A stretch of 64,000 nt of DNA from Palsa-506 sp963755815 (GTDB taxonomy: Bacteria; Actinomycetota; Actinomycetes; Streptosporangiales; Streptosporangiaceae), in the NCBI GenBank assembly GCA_963755815.1, contig CAVWLF010000005.1, forward strand, positions 558,001-622,000, written 5' to 3'. Below are positions 41,860 to 50,504 of the stretch, piece by piece. Below the pieces are notes generated by a model, which was not told the origin of the DNA, did not search any database, and worked only from the letters and a program-made list of their open reading frames with translations. The stretch's first letter is position 1, and every line of letters begins with the position of its first letter. The translations under genes and the position numbers were made by a program.

Positions 41860-43020
41860 CTAGGAGAGGCGCTCGATGATGGTCGCGTTGGCCTGGCCGC
41901 CGCCCTCGCACATGGTCTGCAGGCCGTACCGGCCGCCGGTGCGCTCAAGCTCGTGCAGCAGCTTGGTCATCAGGATCGCGCCGGTTGCGCCGAGCGGGTG
42001 GCCGAGCGCAATCGCGCCGCCATTCGGGTTGGTCTTCTCCAGCGAGGCGCCGGTGTCCGCCGCCCAGGCGATGAGCACCGGCGCGAACGCCTCGTTCACC
42101 TCGAAGACGTCGATGTCGCCGATGTCCAGCCGGCCCCGGGCGAGCGCCTGCTCGGTCGCCGGGATGGGCCCGGTGAGCATGAAGACCGGGTCGGACCCGG
42201 TCACGGTCAGCGTGTGGATGCGCGCCCGCGGGGTGAGCCCGTAGCGGCTGACCGCGTCCGGCGACGCGATCATCAGCGCGGCGGCGCCATCGGAGATCTG
42301 GGAGGCCGTCGCGGCGGTGATTTCCCAGCCTTCCCGCAGCGGCGCCAGGGCGGCCATCTTCTCCAGCGACGTGTCGCGGCGCGGCCCCTCGTCGGTGGTC
42401 AGGCCGGCCACCGGGGTGATCTGGAGGGCGAACCGGCCCTCGTCGATCGCGCGGATCGCGCGCTGGTGACTCTCCAGCGAGAACTCCTCCAGCGCCTGCC
42501 GCTTGATCCCCCACTTCTCGCAGACCAGCTGGGCGCCGCGGAACTGGGAGATCTCCTGATCGCCGTAGCGGTCCTTCCAGCCCTGCCCGAACGGCAGCGG
42601 CATGCCGTTGGCGTACGGCAGCGCGACGGTCGAGCCCATCGGCACCATGCTCATGCTCTCCACGCCGGCGGCGACCACGAGATCCTGCGTTCCGGACAGG
42701 ACCGCCTGCGCGGCGAAGTGGACCGCCTGCTGCGACGAGCCGCACTGCCGGTCGATAGTGACGCCGGGCACGTTGTCCGGCAGGCCGGCCGACAGCCACG
42801 CGTTACGCGCGATGTCGATCGACTGCGGGCCCATCTGGGAGACGCATCCCATGATGACGTCGTCCACGGCGGCCGGGTCCGCGCCCGTCCGCGCGACCAG
42901 TTCCGTCAGCACGTGCGCCGCCAGATCGACCGGGTGCACCGCCGCCAGGCCGCCGTTGCGCCTGCCGACCGGGGTGCGCACCGCCCCGACGATGAATGCC
43001 TCCGCCACCACGCCCTCCAT
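41860..43020 (-). CDS. Thiolase family acetyl-CoA acyltransferase
   Basis: 386 aa. Catalytic nucleophile C93 in TIDRQCGSSQQAVHFAAQAV, active-site H341 in IALGHPLGATGAIL, and C371 in CEGGGQANATI. The VESMSMVPMGS segment is typical of FadA-type degradative thiolases related to M. tuberculosis FadA5/FadA6. It cleaves 3-ketoacyl-CoA to acetyl-CoA and a shortened acyl-CoA. The start ATG is preceded by two in-frame alternatives (GTG 4-5 codons in). Likely one of several thiolases in the genome. Confidence 0.93.
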   Translation of the reverse strand: MEGVVAEAFIVGAVRTPVGRRNGGLAAVHPVDLAAHVLTELVARTGADPAAVDDVIMGCVSQMGPQSIDIARNAWLSAGLPDNVPGVTIDRQCGSSQQAVHFAAQAVLSGTQDLVVAAGVESMSMVPMGSTVALPYANGMPLPFGQGWKDRYGDQEISQFRGAQLVCEKWGIKRQALEEFSLESHQRAIRAIDEGRFALQITPVAGLTTDEGPRRDTSLEKMAALAPLREGWEITAATASQISDGAAALMIASPDAVSRYGLTPRARIHTLTVTGSDPVFMLTGPIPATEQALARGRLDIGDIDVFEVNEAFAPVLIAWAADTGASLEKTNPNGGAIALGHPLGATGAILMTKLLHELERTGGRYGLQTMCEGGGQANATIIERLS

Positions 43021-43139
43021 CGGCCGGCCGGTCGGGCCTGCCCGGCTGCGATCCCGCCGGTATTGCCCGGTCGCTTCGAGATTACCCTGGTCCCGGAGCT
43101 GGCTTTATGCTCGGAGGGAGCTAACCTCCGGGAGGCGTC

Positions 43140-43307
43140 ATGACGACAGGGCTGATCCTGCTGGGGTTCCTGGGCGTTCTCGTCGCGTTCTTCCTGACCC
43201 GGATGCGCCGCCGTCTCGGGCTCGGGGTCACCGGCCGGACCTGGATCGTCATCATCGCGGTCTTCGCCGTCGCCGTGCTCGGCTTGTGGGCGAACTCGCA
43301 GTCCTGA
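43140..43307 (+). CDS. Small two-helix membrane protein
   Basis: 55 aa: TTGLILLGFLGVLVAFFL, then a basic loop RMRRRLGLG, then WIVIIAVFAVAVLGLWANSQS. A good CCGGGAGG ribosome-binding site precedes the ATG and codon bias is strong. Two hydrophobic helices with a positive loop suggest an inner-membrane microprotein. It is divergent from the thiolase gene and convergent with the phosphatase gene. No homologue function is known to me. Confidence 0.7.
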   Translation: MTTGLILLGFLGVLVAFFLTRMRRRLGLGVTGRTWIVIIAVFAVAVLGLWANSQS

Positions 43308-43331
43308 GGCGCCGCGCGCCAGCGAACGCCG

Positions 43332-45695
43332 TCAGGCCCCGGCCGGGCCGCCTCTGACCGGGATCTCAAACCAGACGGCCTTGCCATCGGTGGTCGGCCG
43401 TGAGCCCCACCGGGTCGCCAGCTGATCGACCAGGTACAGGCCGCGGCCGCCCTCGTCGGTCTCCAGCGCGCTGCGGATCCGCGGCAGCCGCAGGTCGGCA
43501 TCGAAAACCTCGACCCAGACCGCGGCCACTCCGCGCCGCAGCCGGAGCGTGAACTCCTTGCCGCCCGGACCGGGAGCACCACCGCTGAACTGCAGCTCCG
43601 GCCAGTCGTCGAGCGGGCTGGGCGTATCCCCCGGCCGGTATGCGGGCACGTAACCCAGCCCGGCCGCAGGCGGCTGGCCGGACATGTCAGTCTCCGCCGC
43701 GAACTCATTCCGCGGGCTCGGCGAGATGGCGGCGTGCAGCACGACGTTCGTGACCACCTCGGATACGAGCAGGCAGGCGAGTTCTATCTGCTCGAGTTCC
43801 ATCCCCCAGCGGGTGAACGTATCGTGCGCCACCCGCCGGGCCTCCGATACGCGGATCGGCTCGGCCGGGAAGCTGCCTTGCCAGGACGCGAGGTCCTCGG
43901 CCGAAGTGCGGACCACGACGATCGCCATGTCGTCGTCGATGTCCCCGGGAACGGCCTGCTCAGCCGCCCGGGCGATCTCCTCGACGCTGCCCTTCGCGAC
44001 CAGCCCCACGGCATGGCGCAGCATGTCCAGCGCCTCCGCCTCGGTGTAGTGCCCGGTCCCGTCGGCCCGCTGACGGCGGTCGGTCAGCCCGTCGGTGTAG
44101 AAGACGAGCGTTGAGCCCGGGTCCAGGCACCGGGATTCTTCCCGGTAGGGCGGCGCCCCGGAGATGCCCTTCCCGCGCACTCCCAGCAGCACGCCCTTGT
44201 GCTCGATCTCCATCTGGCCGACCGTCGTGCCGGTGATGAGCAGGGGTACGTCATGACCCGCGTTCGCGAACGAGAGGATGCGCGACCACGCGTCATAGAC
44301 GAGGTAGGTACAGCTCACGATCGGCGGATCGGCGGCGGGCAGCCCATGCGCCTCGGCCTGCGACGGGCCCAGGGTCTGGCACCAGCCGTCCAGGCGGCGG
44401 AGAATCTCGGCCGGCGGCTTGTCGTCCTGGGCGAACGCGCGCAGCGCGGCCCGCAGCTGGCCCATGATCGCGGCGGCGCGCGCCCCGCGCCCTTCCACGT
44501 CGCCGATGACGATGCCCACCCGCCCGGCGGACAGCGGGATGATGTCGTACCAGTCGCCGCCGACCTGGGTCTGGATGCCCTGGCCGTGCGTCTCCAGCGG
44601 CTTGGCCGGCACGTACTTATACGCGACCTCGAGCCCGTCCACCACCGGCGGGCTCTGCGGCAGCAGGCTGGTCTGGAACGCCAGCGCGGTGCGCCGCTCT
44701 TCCTCGAACAGCATCGCATTGTCAATGGCGATCGCGACCCGGCTGGCGATGGCGCTGATGAAGTCACGGTCGTCGGCGCCGTAGTACGGCTCCTCGCGCT
44801 CGGTCAGGCCGGAAAGGGCGAGGTTCAGGACGCCGAGCAACTCCCCCCGGGCGATCAGCGGCGCGGCAATGACGGACCTCAGGCCGACCTCGTTGCCCAT
44901 CCGGAAAGCTCCCGGGGTGGGCGCCGGATAACGCTGGGGGTCCATGTTCTCCACGACGACCGTGTCCATCAGGTCCATCGCCTGCCGGGCGAAGTGCCCG
45001 TCCGGGTAGCTGACCTGCTCGCCGACCGCGGCCCAGGTGCCGGGCGCCGGCATCCACCCCCGGGCATGGAGCTGGGCCCGGCGGATCAGCTTGTCGCCCT
45101 GGAACAAGTCGATCAGGCAGTGATCGGCGAACTGGGGTATCAGCGTCTCCGCCACCTTGCGCAAGGTAGTGCCGAACTCAAGCGACCCGGCCAGCCGTTC
45201 CCCGATCTGCTCCAGCAGCCCGATCTGCTCCCGCTCACGCAGGCTGCCCCGCCTGCTCGCCTCCCGCGCCACGATCACGATGCCGGTGATCTCGCCGGCC
45301 TTCGGGCTCAGCGGGACGGCCTGCGCCCGCACGAATACGCGCGAGCCGTCGGCGCGCAGGATCGCGAAGGTCCCGTCCCACGACCGGCCGCGCAGAACGT
45401 GGCCCGCCAGGTCGTTGGCCTTGCGCAGATCGCCTTCCTCGAATCCGAGGGAGAGCAGCGAGCGGCCAATGAGATGCGCGGCGTCATCGGGAAACCCGAA
45501 TAGCGTCACCGCGAAGGAGTTCGCGTATTGCAGATTGCCCAGCCGGTCCGTGACGACGACGCCCGCCGCCGCCTGCTCAAGGACCTCGCCCGCGCTCAGG
45601 CTCGCGGCCAGGCCCGGGACTGCGGCGTCAGCCGGCCCTTTCACCGGGCGGCCGCCATCCCACCGGCGCCACCGCTGTCGTTCCTGCCGCCGCAA
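43332..45695 (-). CDS. PAS-GAF-SpoIIE (PP2C) phosphatase with C-terminal HATPase
   Basis: 787 aa cytoplasmic signalling protein. Domains in order: PAS (about residues 35-150; VVTDRLGNLQYANSFAVTLFGFP), GAF (155-330), SpoIIE/PP2C phosphatase (345-570; VGGDWYDIIPLSAGRVGIVIGDVEGRGARAAAIMGQLRAALRAFA and FYTDGLTDRR) and a serine-kinase-like HATPase (600-787; ACLLVSEVVTNVVLHAAI). Such proteins dephosphorylate anti-anti-sigma factors and carry their own kinase-like domain. The TTG start is 3 bp after the dtxR stop (a GTG at 45644 is an alternative), so the two are probably one operon. No sigma/anti-sigma partner gene is adjacent. Confidence 0.93.
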   Translation of the reverse strand: MRRQERQRWRRWDGGRPVKGPADAAVPGLAASLSAGEVLEQAAAGVVVTDRLGNLQYANSFAVTLFGFPDDAAHLIGRSLLSLGFEEGDLRKANDLAGHVLRGRSWDGTFAILRADGSRVFVRAQAVPLSPKAGEITGIVIVAREASRRGSLREREQIGLLEQIGERLAGSLEFGTTLRKVAETLIPQFADHCLIDLFQGDKLIRRAQLHARGWMPAPGTWAAVGEQVSYPDGHFARQAMDLMDTVVVENMDPQRYPAPTPGAFRMGNEVGLRSVIAAPLIARGELLGVLNLALSGLTEREEPYYGADDRDFISAIASRVAIAIDNAMLFEEERRTALAFQTSLLPQSPPVVDGLEVAYKYVPAKPLETHGQGIQTQVGGDWYDIIPLSAGRVGIVIGDVEGRGARAAAIMGQLRAALRAFAQDDKPPAEILRRLDGWCQTLGPSQAEAHGLPAADPPIVSCTYLVYDAWSRILSFANAGHDVPLLITGTTVGQMEIEHKGVLLGVRGKGISGAPPYREESRCLDPGSTLVFYTDGLTDRRQRADGTGHYTEAEALDMLRHAVGLVAKGSVEEIARAAEQAVPGDIDDDMAIVVVRTSAEDLASWQGSFPAEPIRVSEARRVAHDTFTRWGMELEQIELACLLVSEVVTNVVLHAAISPSPRNEFAAETDMSGQPPAAGLGYVPAYRPGDTPSPLDDWPELQFSGGAPGPGGKEFTLRLRRGVAAVWVEVFDADLRLPRIRSALETDEGGRGLYLVDQLATRWGSRPTTDGKAVWFEIPVRGGPAGA

Positions 45696-45698
45696 CGG

Positions 45699-46418
45699 TT
45701 AGGACCCCGTAACGAAGACATGCACGGCAACACTGTGCGGCAATTCCGCCGCCGTACCACCGACCCTGTCCTCACTTGTCACCCGCACACCATCAGCGCT
45801 GGCCGAGACCGTTACCTCGCGTCCCGGTTGTATCCCGATGCGCTTTAGTTTAAGCATCAAATCCTGATCACTCTGGACTTGCTCGCTTATCCGGCGAATT
45901 ACTACCGGTTGTGCCCGCACTGATGCGATCTTGGTCATGGTCACCGCATCCTCGAGCCCGGCCGCCGTGGCCCGCTGGCTGGCATCGGCCGGAATCCCGA
46001 GCTCGTCCAGCCCGGGAATGACATTCCCGTGCGGGCAGCGGACGGGATACTCCAGCAGTTCGGCCAGCCGCCGTTCCACATTGTCGGAAATCACGTGCTC
46101 CCACCGGCACGCCTCGATGTGGACCTCTTCCCAGGGCAGCCCGATAATCCCGACCAGCAGGCACTCAGCCAGCCGGTGCTTGCGCATGACGCGGACCGCC
46201 AGCGCGCGGCCATTGGCGGTCAGCGAAAGCTGCCGGTCCCCTTCGACCCGGACCAGCCCGTCGCGCTCCATCCGCGCGACCGTCTGACTCACCGTCGGGC
46301 CGCTCTGCGACAGCCGCTCGGCAATGCGCGCCCGCAGCGGGACGATGCCTTCCTCTTCAAGCTCGAAGATCGTCCGCAGGTACATCTCCGTCGTGTCGAT
46401 GAGCCCGTGCGCTGTCAA
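45699..46418 (-). CDS. DtxR/IdeR-family metal-dependent regulator
   Basis: 239 aa from the TTG at 46418, where GGGAGGATCC gives the ribosome-binding site; a GTG five codons earlier is possible. Domains: winged helix (LIDTTEMYLRTIFELEEEGIVPLRARIAERLSQSGPTVSQTVARMERDGLVRVEGDRQLSLTANG), metal-binding/dimerisation (CLLVGIIGLPWEEVHIEACRWEHVISDNVERRL, with the expected Glu/Cys/His residues) and a C-terminal SH3-like FeoA domain (IQPGREVTVSASADGVRVT). It senses Fe(II) or Mn(II) and represses uptake genes. IdeR versus MntR/SirR cannot be settled from sequence. Confidence 0.92.
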   Translation of the reverse strand: MTAHGLIDTTEMYLRTIFELEEEGIVPLRARIAERLSQSGPTVSQTVARMERDGLVRVEGDRQLSLTANGRALAVRVMRKHRLAECLLVGIIGLPWEEVHIEACRWEHVISDNVERRLAELLEYPVRCPHGNVIPGLDELGIPADASQRATAAGLEDAVTMTKIASVRAQPVVIRRISEQVQSDQDLMLKLKRIGIQPGREVTVSASADGVRVTSEDRVGGTAAELPHSVAVHVFVTGS

Positions 46419-46596
46419 GGATCCTCCCTTCACCACCGATGCTATGCCTGCCCGCTCCCCTCGCGGGCCAGGACGAATCCCGGGCGAAAGCGGCGGGCGC
46501 GCGCGGTGGCCGGACGGCCGCCAGGGCTTTCGCCCAGCCGGATAAACGAGGCCGTCCCGGTACCAGCGTGACGAAGCCAGCGGCACGAGGCCAGCG

Positions 46597-47247
46597 TCAG
46601 GGAGCCTGGCGCTCGATCACCCACTCATCGCCGGCCAGCCGATAGCGGAACCGGTCGTGCAGCCGGTTCTGCCGCCCCTGCCAGAACTCGCACGTCTCGG
46701 GTACAACCCGGTACCCGCCCCAGAATTCCGGCATGGGCACCGGCGTGCCCTCCGGCCACCGGCGTTCGAGCCGGGCGTACCGCTCGTCGAGCTCATCCCG
46801 GGACGCGATAACCGATGACTGCCTGCTGGTCCAGGCGCCGAGCTGCGACCCGCGCGGGCGGCTGCGGAAATAAGGCTCGCTCTGCTCGGTGGAAAGCGCG
46901 GTAACCGTCCCGGAGATAATCACCTGCCGCTGCATCGCGTGCCACGGGAACAGCAGGCAGGCCCGCGGCACGGCGGCCAGGTCGGTGGCCTTCCTGGACG
47001 TGCGGTTGGTGTAGAAGGTGAAGCCGCCGGCATCGTGGCTCTTGAGCAGCACGGTCCGGGCGCGCGGGATGCCCGCGCCGGAGACCGTGGCCAATACCAT
47101 CGCGGTCGGCTCCGGCAGGCCCGCGGCCGCCGCGTCGGCCAGCCACCGGCTGAACTGGGTGACGGGGTCAGGGGCCAGCATGGCCTCGTCCAGGGTAATT
47201 TCCTGACGGCCAGGGTCCAGGGCGGGTGAATCATCGGCGTGCCGCAT
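46597..47247 (-). CDS. pdxH: Pyridoxamine 5'-phosphate oxidase
   Basis: 216 aa FMN enzyme that makes pyridoxal phosphate. Signature segments: DPVTQFSRWLADAAAAGLPEPTAMVLATVSGAGIPRARTVLLKSHDAGGFTFYTNRTSRKATDL, then FPWHAMQRQVIISGTVTALS, SRPRGSQLGAWTSRQSSVI and the C-terminal FWQGRQNRLHDRFRYRL. All FMN/PLP-binding stretches are present and length is standard. Divergent from citrate synthase and serC, whose enzyme needs PLP. Confidence 0.95.
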   Translation of the reverse strand: MRHADDSPALDPGRQEITLDEAMLAPDPVTQFSRWLADAAAAGLPEPTAMVLATVSGAGIPRARTVLLKSHDAGGFTFYTNRTSRKATDLAAVPRACLLFPWHAMQRQVIISGTVTALSTEQSEPYFRSRPRGSQLGAWTSRQSSVIASRDELDERYARLERRWPEGTPVPMPEFWGGYRVVPETCEFWQGRQNRLHDRFRYRLAGDEWVIERQAP

Positions 47248-47482
47248 GGCATCCAGGGTAGTGATCCTTACCTACCGGGTCTTGCGGCAGCCCGTGCGTC
47301 CGCACTGGTCAGGCAGGCCCCGGACCGTACTGCCCGAGGCGCAGTTAGCCTATTGCGCCCGCTCGCGGTTGAATGGGTCGGCTGGCATCTCATGGCCGTC
47401 CCGGCCACCAGTCCCGACTGGCGACCTGGCGGCAGGCCGAGCCCGGCTGGCCGCTGACTTTAGGAAGATGGAGGTACGGCCG

Positions 47483-48592
47483 ATGTCCGACTTCACGCCC
47501 GGACTTGAGGGCGTCGTCGCGTTCGAGACGGAAATCGCCGAACCCGACAAGGAGGGCGGCTCACTCCGCTACCGCGGGGTGGACATTGAGGAGCTCGTCG
47601 GGCATGTGTCCTACGGGCACGTCTGGGGGCTGCTGGTCGATAACGCCTTCGCGCCCGGCCTCCCGCCTGCTGAGCCGTACCCGATCCCGGTGCATTCCGG
47701 GGACATCCGGGTGGACGTGCAGAGCGCGCTGGCGATGCTGGCGCCGGCCTGGGGAATGCACCAGCTGCTGGACATCAGTGACGAGCAGGCCCGCGATGAC
47801 CTGGCCCGCGCGTCGGTGATGGCGCTGTCCTTCGTCGCGCAGTCCGCCCGCGGGCCGGGCCTGCCGATGGTCCCGCAGCGGCAGGTGGACGCGGCCAATA
47901 CGATCTGCGAGCGGTTCATGATCCGCTGGCGCGGCGAGCCCGACCCGCGGCATGTGAAGGCCATCGACGCCTACTGGTCCTCGGCGGCCGAGCACGGCAT
48001 GAACGCGTCCACCTTCACGGCCCGCGTGATTGCCTCCACCGGCGCGGACGTGGCCGCCGCGCTCTCCGGGGCGGTCGGCGCGATGTCCGGCCCGCTGCAC
48101 GGCGGGGCCCCCGCGCGGGTGCTGCACATGATCGAGGAAGTCGAGAAGACCGGCGACGCGGACGCCTACGTCAAGCAGGCGCTGGATAGCGGCGAGCGGC
48201 TGATGGGCTTCGGTCACCGGGTGTACCGGGCGGAGGACCCGCGGGCGCGGGTGCTGCGCCGGACGGCCAGGGAGCTCAACGCGCCCAGGTACGAGGTCGC
48301 GGCCGCGCTGGAGACGGCCGCGCTGGCCGAGCTGCACGCCCGCCGGCCGGACCGGGTGCTCGCCACCAACGTGGAGTTCTGGGCGGCCATCATGCTGGAC
48401 TTCGCGGAGGTGCCCTCGCACATGTTCACCTCGATGTTCACCTGCGCGCGTACGGCCGGCTGGGCCGCGCACATCCTGGAGCAGAAGCGCACCGGGCGGC
48501 TGGTCCGGCCGAGCGCGCGCTACATCGGGCCGAAGGCCCGGTCGGTCTCGGACGTACCGGGAGCCGCCGAGGTCCTGGACAAGGATGTCTGA
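47483..48592 (+). CDS. Citrate synthase 2
   Basis: 369 aa, from the ATG at 47483 (MSDFTPGLEGVVAFETEIAEPDKEGG), with GATGGAGGTA upstream. Condenses oxaloacetate and acetyl-CoA. The conserved catalytic residues are in SGPLHGGAPARVL (His), MGFGHRVYRAEDPRA (His) and the later Asp region NVEFWAAIMLDFAEVP. It is the CitA-type short citrate synthase found with serC in many actinobacteria. It overlaps serC by 8 bp. Confidence 0.93.
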   Translation: MSDFTPGLEGVVAFETEIAEPDKEGGSLRYRGVDIEELVGHVSYGHVWGLLVDNAFAPGLPPAEPYPIPVHSGDIRVDVQSALAMLAPAWGMHQLLDISDEQARDDLARASVMALSFVAQSARGPGLPMVPQRQVDAANTICERFMIRWRGEPDPRHVKAIDAYWSSAAEHGMNASTFTARVIASTGADVAAALSGAVGAMSGPLHGGAPARVLHMIEEVEKTGDADAYVKQALDSGERLMGFGHRVYRAEDPRARVLRRTARELNAPRYEVAAALETAALAELHARRPDRVLATNVEFWAAIMLDFAEVPSHMFTSMFTCARTAGWAAHILEQKRTGRLVRPSARYIGPKARSVSDVPGAAEVLDKDV

Positions 48593-49754
48593 CCAACGGG
48601 CCGCGGCCGCCGTCCCGGCTGGCACCGGGCGGGCGGCCGCGGATATCACCATCCCGGCCGGCTTGCGGCCGGCTGACGGCCGGTTCGGCTGCGGCCCGTC
48701 CAAGGTCCGGCCGGAGCAGCTGACCGCACTGGCCGGGCCGGGCGCGGCGCTGCTGGGCACGTCGCATCGCCAGGCCCCGGTCCGCGCGCTGGTCCAGCGG
48801 ATCCGGGAGGGCCTGGCCAGCTTCTTCGACCTGCCGGACGGCTACGAGGTCGTACTGGGCAACGGCGGTACCACGGCGTTCTGGGAGGTCGCGGCATTCG
48901 GCCTGGTCGAGCACAGATCGCAGCACCTGTCGTTCGGCGAGTTCTCCTCGAAGTTCGCCCGGGTGACGGCCGCCGCGCCGTGGCTGGACGCACCGGCGAT
49001 CATCGAGTCCGCGCCCGGCTCGCACCCGCAGGCCCGGGCCGAGGCGGGCGTGGATGCCTACGCGCTCACCCACAACGAGACGTCCACCGGGGTGGCCATG
49101 CCGGTCCGCCGGGTGCCGGGCGCTGATCCTGGCGCGCTGGTGCTGGTCGACGCGACCAGCGGCGCGGGCGGGCTGCCGGTCCAGCCGGGCGAGTTCGACG
49201 TGTACTACTTCGCGCCGCAGAAATGCTTCGGCTCCGACGGCGGCCTGTGGATCGCGCTGATGTCGCCCGCCGCCCTGGTCCGGGCGGAGCACCTCGCGTC
49301 CGGCGGCAGGTACATACCGGAGTTCTTCTCGCTGCCGGTCGCGATCAGCAACTCCCGCCTGCAGCAGACCTACAACACGCCGTCGCTGGCCAGCCTGGTC
49401 CTGCTGGCCGACCAGGTGTACTGGCTGCTGGGCCAGGGCGGGCTGGACTGGGCCATCGCGCGGACCGCGGACTCCTCGACCCGGCTGTACGAGTGGGCCG
49501 AGAAGTCGCCCTACGCGACGCCCTTCGTAGCCAGCCCGGAGCAGCGCTCCAGCGTGGTCGGGACTATCGATTTCGCCGACACAGTCGATGCCGCCGCGCT
49601 CGCGTCGGCGCTGCGGGCCAACGGGATCGTTGACACCGAGCCGTACCGCAAGCTCGGCCGCAATCAGCTGCGCATCGGCATGTTCCCGGCCGTGGACCCG
49701 GCCGATGTGCAGGCGCTGACCACCTGCATCGACTACGTGGTGGAGCGCCTTTAG
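48585..49754 (+). CDS. serC: Phosphoserine aminotransferase
   Basis: 389 aa PLP enzyme of serine and B6 synthesis. The start of the conserved region is RFGCGPSKVRPEQL, followed by LLGTSHRQAPVR, LGNGGTTAFWEVAAFGLV, ALTHNETSTGV and VLVDATSGAGGLPV. The PLP lysine is in YYFAPQKCFGSDGGLW, and the C-terminal NQLRIGMFPAVDPADV binds substrate. The actinobacterial SerC subfamily has this longer form. Overlaps the citrate synthase stop, so the two are co-translated. Confidence 0.95.
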   Translation: MSDQRAAAAVPAGTGRAAADITIPAGLRPADGRFGCGPSKVRPEQLTALAGPGAALLGTSHRQAPVRALVQRIREGLASFFDLPDGYEVVLGNGGTTAFWEVAAFGLVEHRSQHLSFGEFSSKFARVTAAAPWLDAPAIIESAPGSHPQARAEAGVDAYALTHNETSTGVAMPVRRVPGADPGALVLVDATSGAGGLPVQPGEFDVYYFAPQKCFGSDGGLWIALMSPAALVRAEHLASGGRYIPEFFSLPVAISNSRLQQTYNTPSLASLVLLADQVYWLLGQGGLDWAIARTADSSTRLYEWAEKSPYATPFVASPEQRSSVVGTIDFADTVDAAALASALRANGIVDTEPYRKLGRNQLRIGMFPAVDPADVQALTTCIDYVVERL

Positions 49755-49768
49755 CCGGCCTGCGAGGC

Positions 49769-50332
49769 CTACCCGCGGGCGCGAAGCGACCAGGTACCCA
49801 GGACCTCGTATCGCGGCCGGGCGCCGAGCAGGCTGCGGACCAGATGGATCTCGGTGGCGGCCCACGGCATGCCGGAGTATCCCGCCAGCGCCCCGACCAG
49901 GGAGTGCACGTCGGCGGGCGCGCGGCAGCGCGCCAGCGTCAGGTGCGGCTTGAAGCCCCGGCCCGCATCGGGCGGCGGCGCCCCGGCGCGGTCCGCGCCG
50001 GCCGCCACCTGGCCGGCCAGCTCCTCTAAGACCGGCACGTCGCCGGTGATCCCGGTCCACAGCACGTGCGCCCGGTCCGGGCTGGGGAACGCACCGGAGG
50101 CGGCCACGGACAAGTCCGGCGCATGGCGGCAGTCGCGGGCGGCGCGCCCGAGCTCGGGCCGGAGCCGCACGGCCGTCGCCTCGTCCACCTCGCCCAGGAA
50201 CGCCAGCGTGACATGCCACGCGCTGCGGTCGGTCCAGCGCAGTTGCGGCCAGGCCTGCCGTAACGGCATGGTCGCTGCGTCAAGCTCGTCCAGCGCCGCC
50301 GTGGGCGGCTCGATCGCGACGAACAGCCTCAT
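49769..50332 (-). CDS. thpR: RNA 2',3'-cyclic phosphodiesterase
   Basis: 187 aa from the ATG at 50332 (MRLFVAIEPPTAALDELDAATMPLRQAWPQLRWTDRSAWHVTLAFLGEV). Two HxTx motifs of the 2H phosphoesterase (LigT/ThpR) family are present: HVTLAFLG and HLTLARCR. Handles 2',3'-cyclic phosphates in RNA processing/repair. Convergent with serC. Confidence 0.9.
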   Translation of the reverse strand: MRLFVAIEPPTAALDELDAATMPLRQAWPQLRWTDRSAWHVTLAFLGEVDEATAVRLRPELGRAARDCRHAPDLSVAASGAFPSPDRAHVLWTGITGDVPVLEELAGQVAAGADRAGAPPPDAGRGFKPHLTLARCRAPADVHSLVGALAGYSGMPWAATEIHLVRSLLGARPRYEVLGTWSLRARG

Positions 50333-50504
50333 GAGGTCATTCGTAGCCGGCTGCGCCTCCGGCCACTCGCCCGCCCGGCCATCACGGCCCGATGAACTTA
50401 TGTTCACGGGTCGGGTTCCGCTGGCGTTCAGTGGTTACCGCCCGCGCCCGGGCGGGCGGGGCGGGAGGCAGCCGGGCGCGTTGGGCCGGGCGGGCCGGAG
50501 GCGG

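Noticed and set aside
41953..43143. 396-codon frame antisense to the thiolase gene
   Set aside because: Low-complexity Arg/Val/Leu-rich shadow; thiolase motifs are intact on the other strand.
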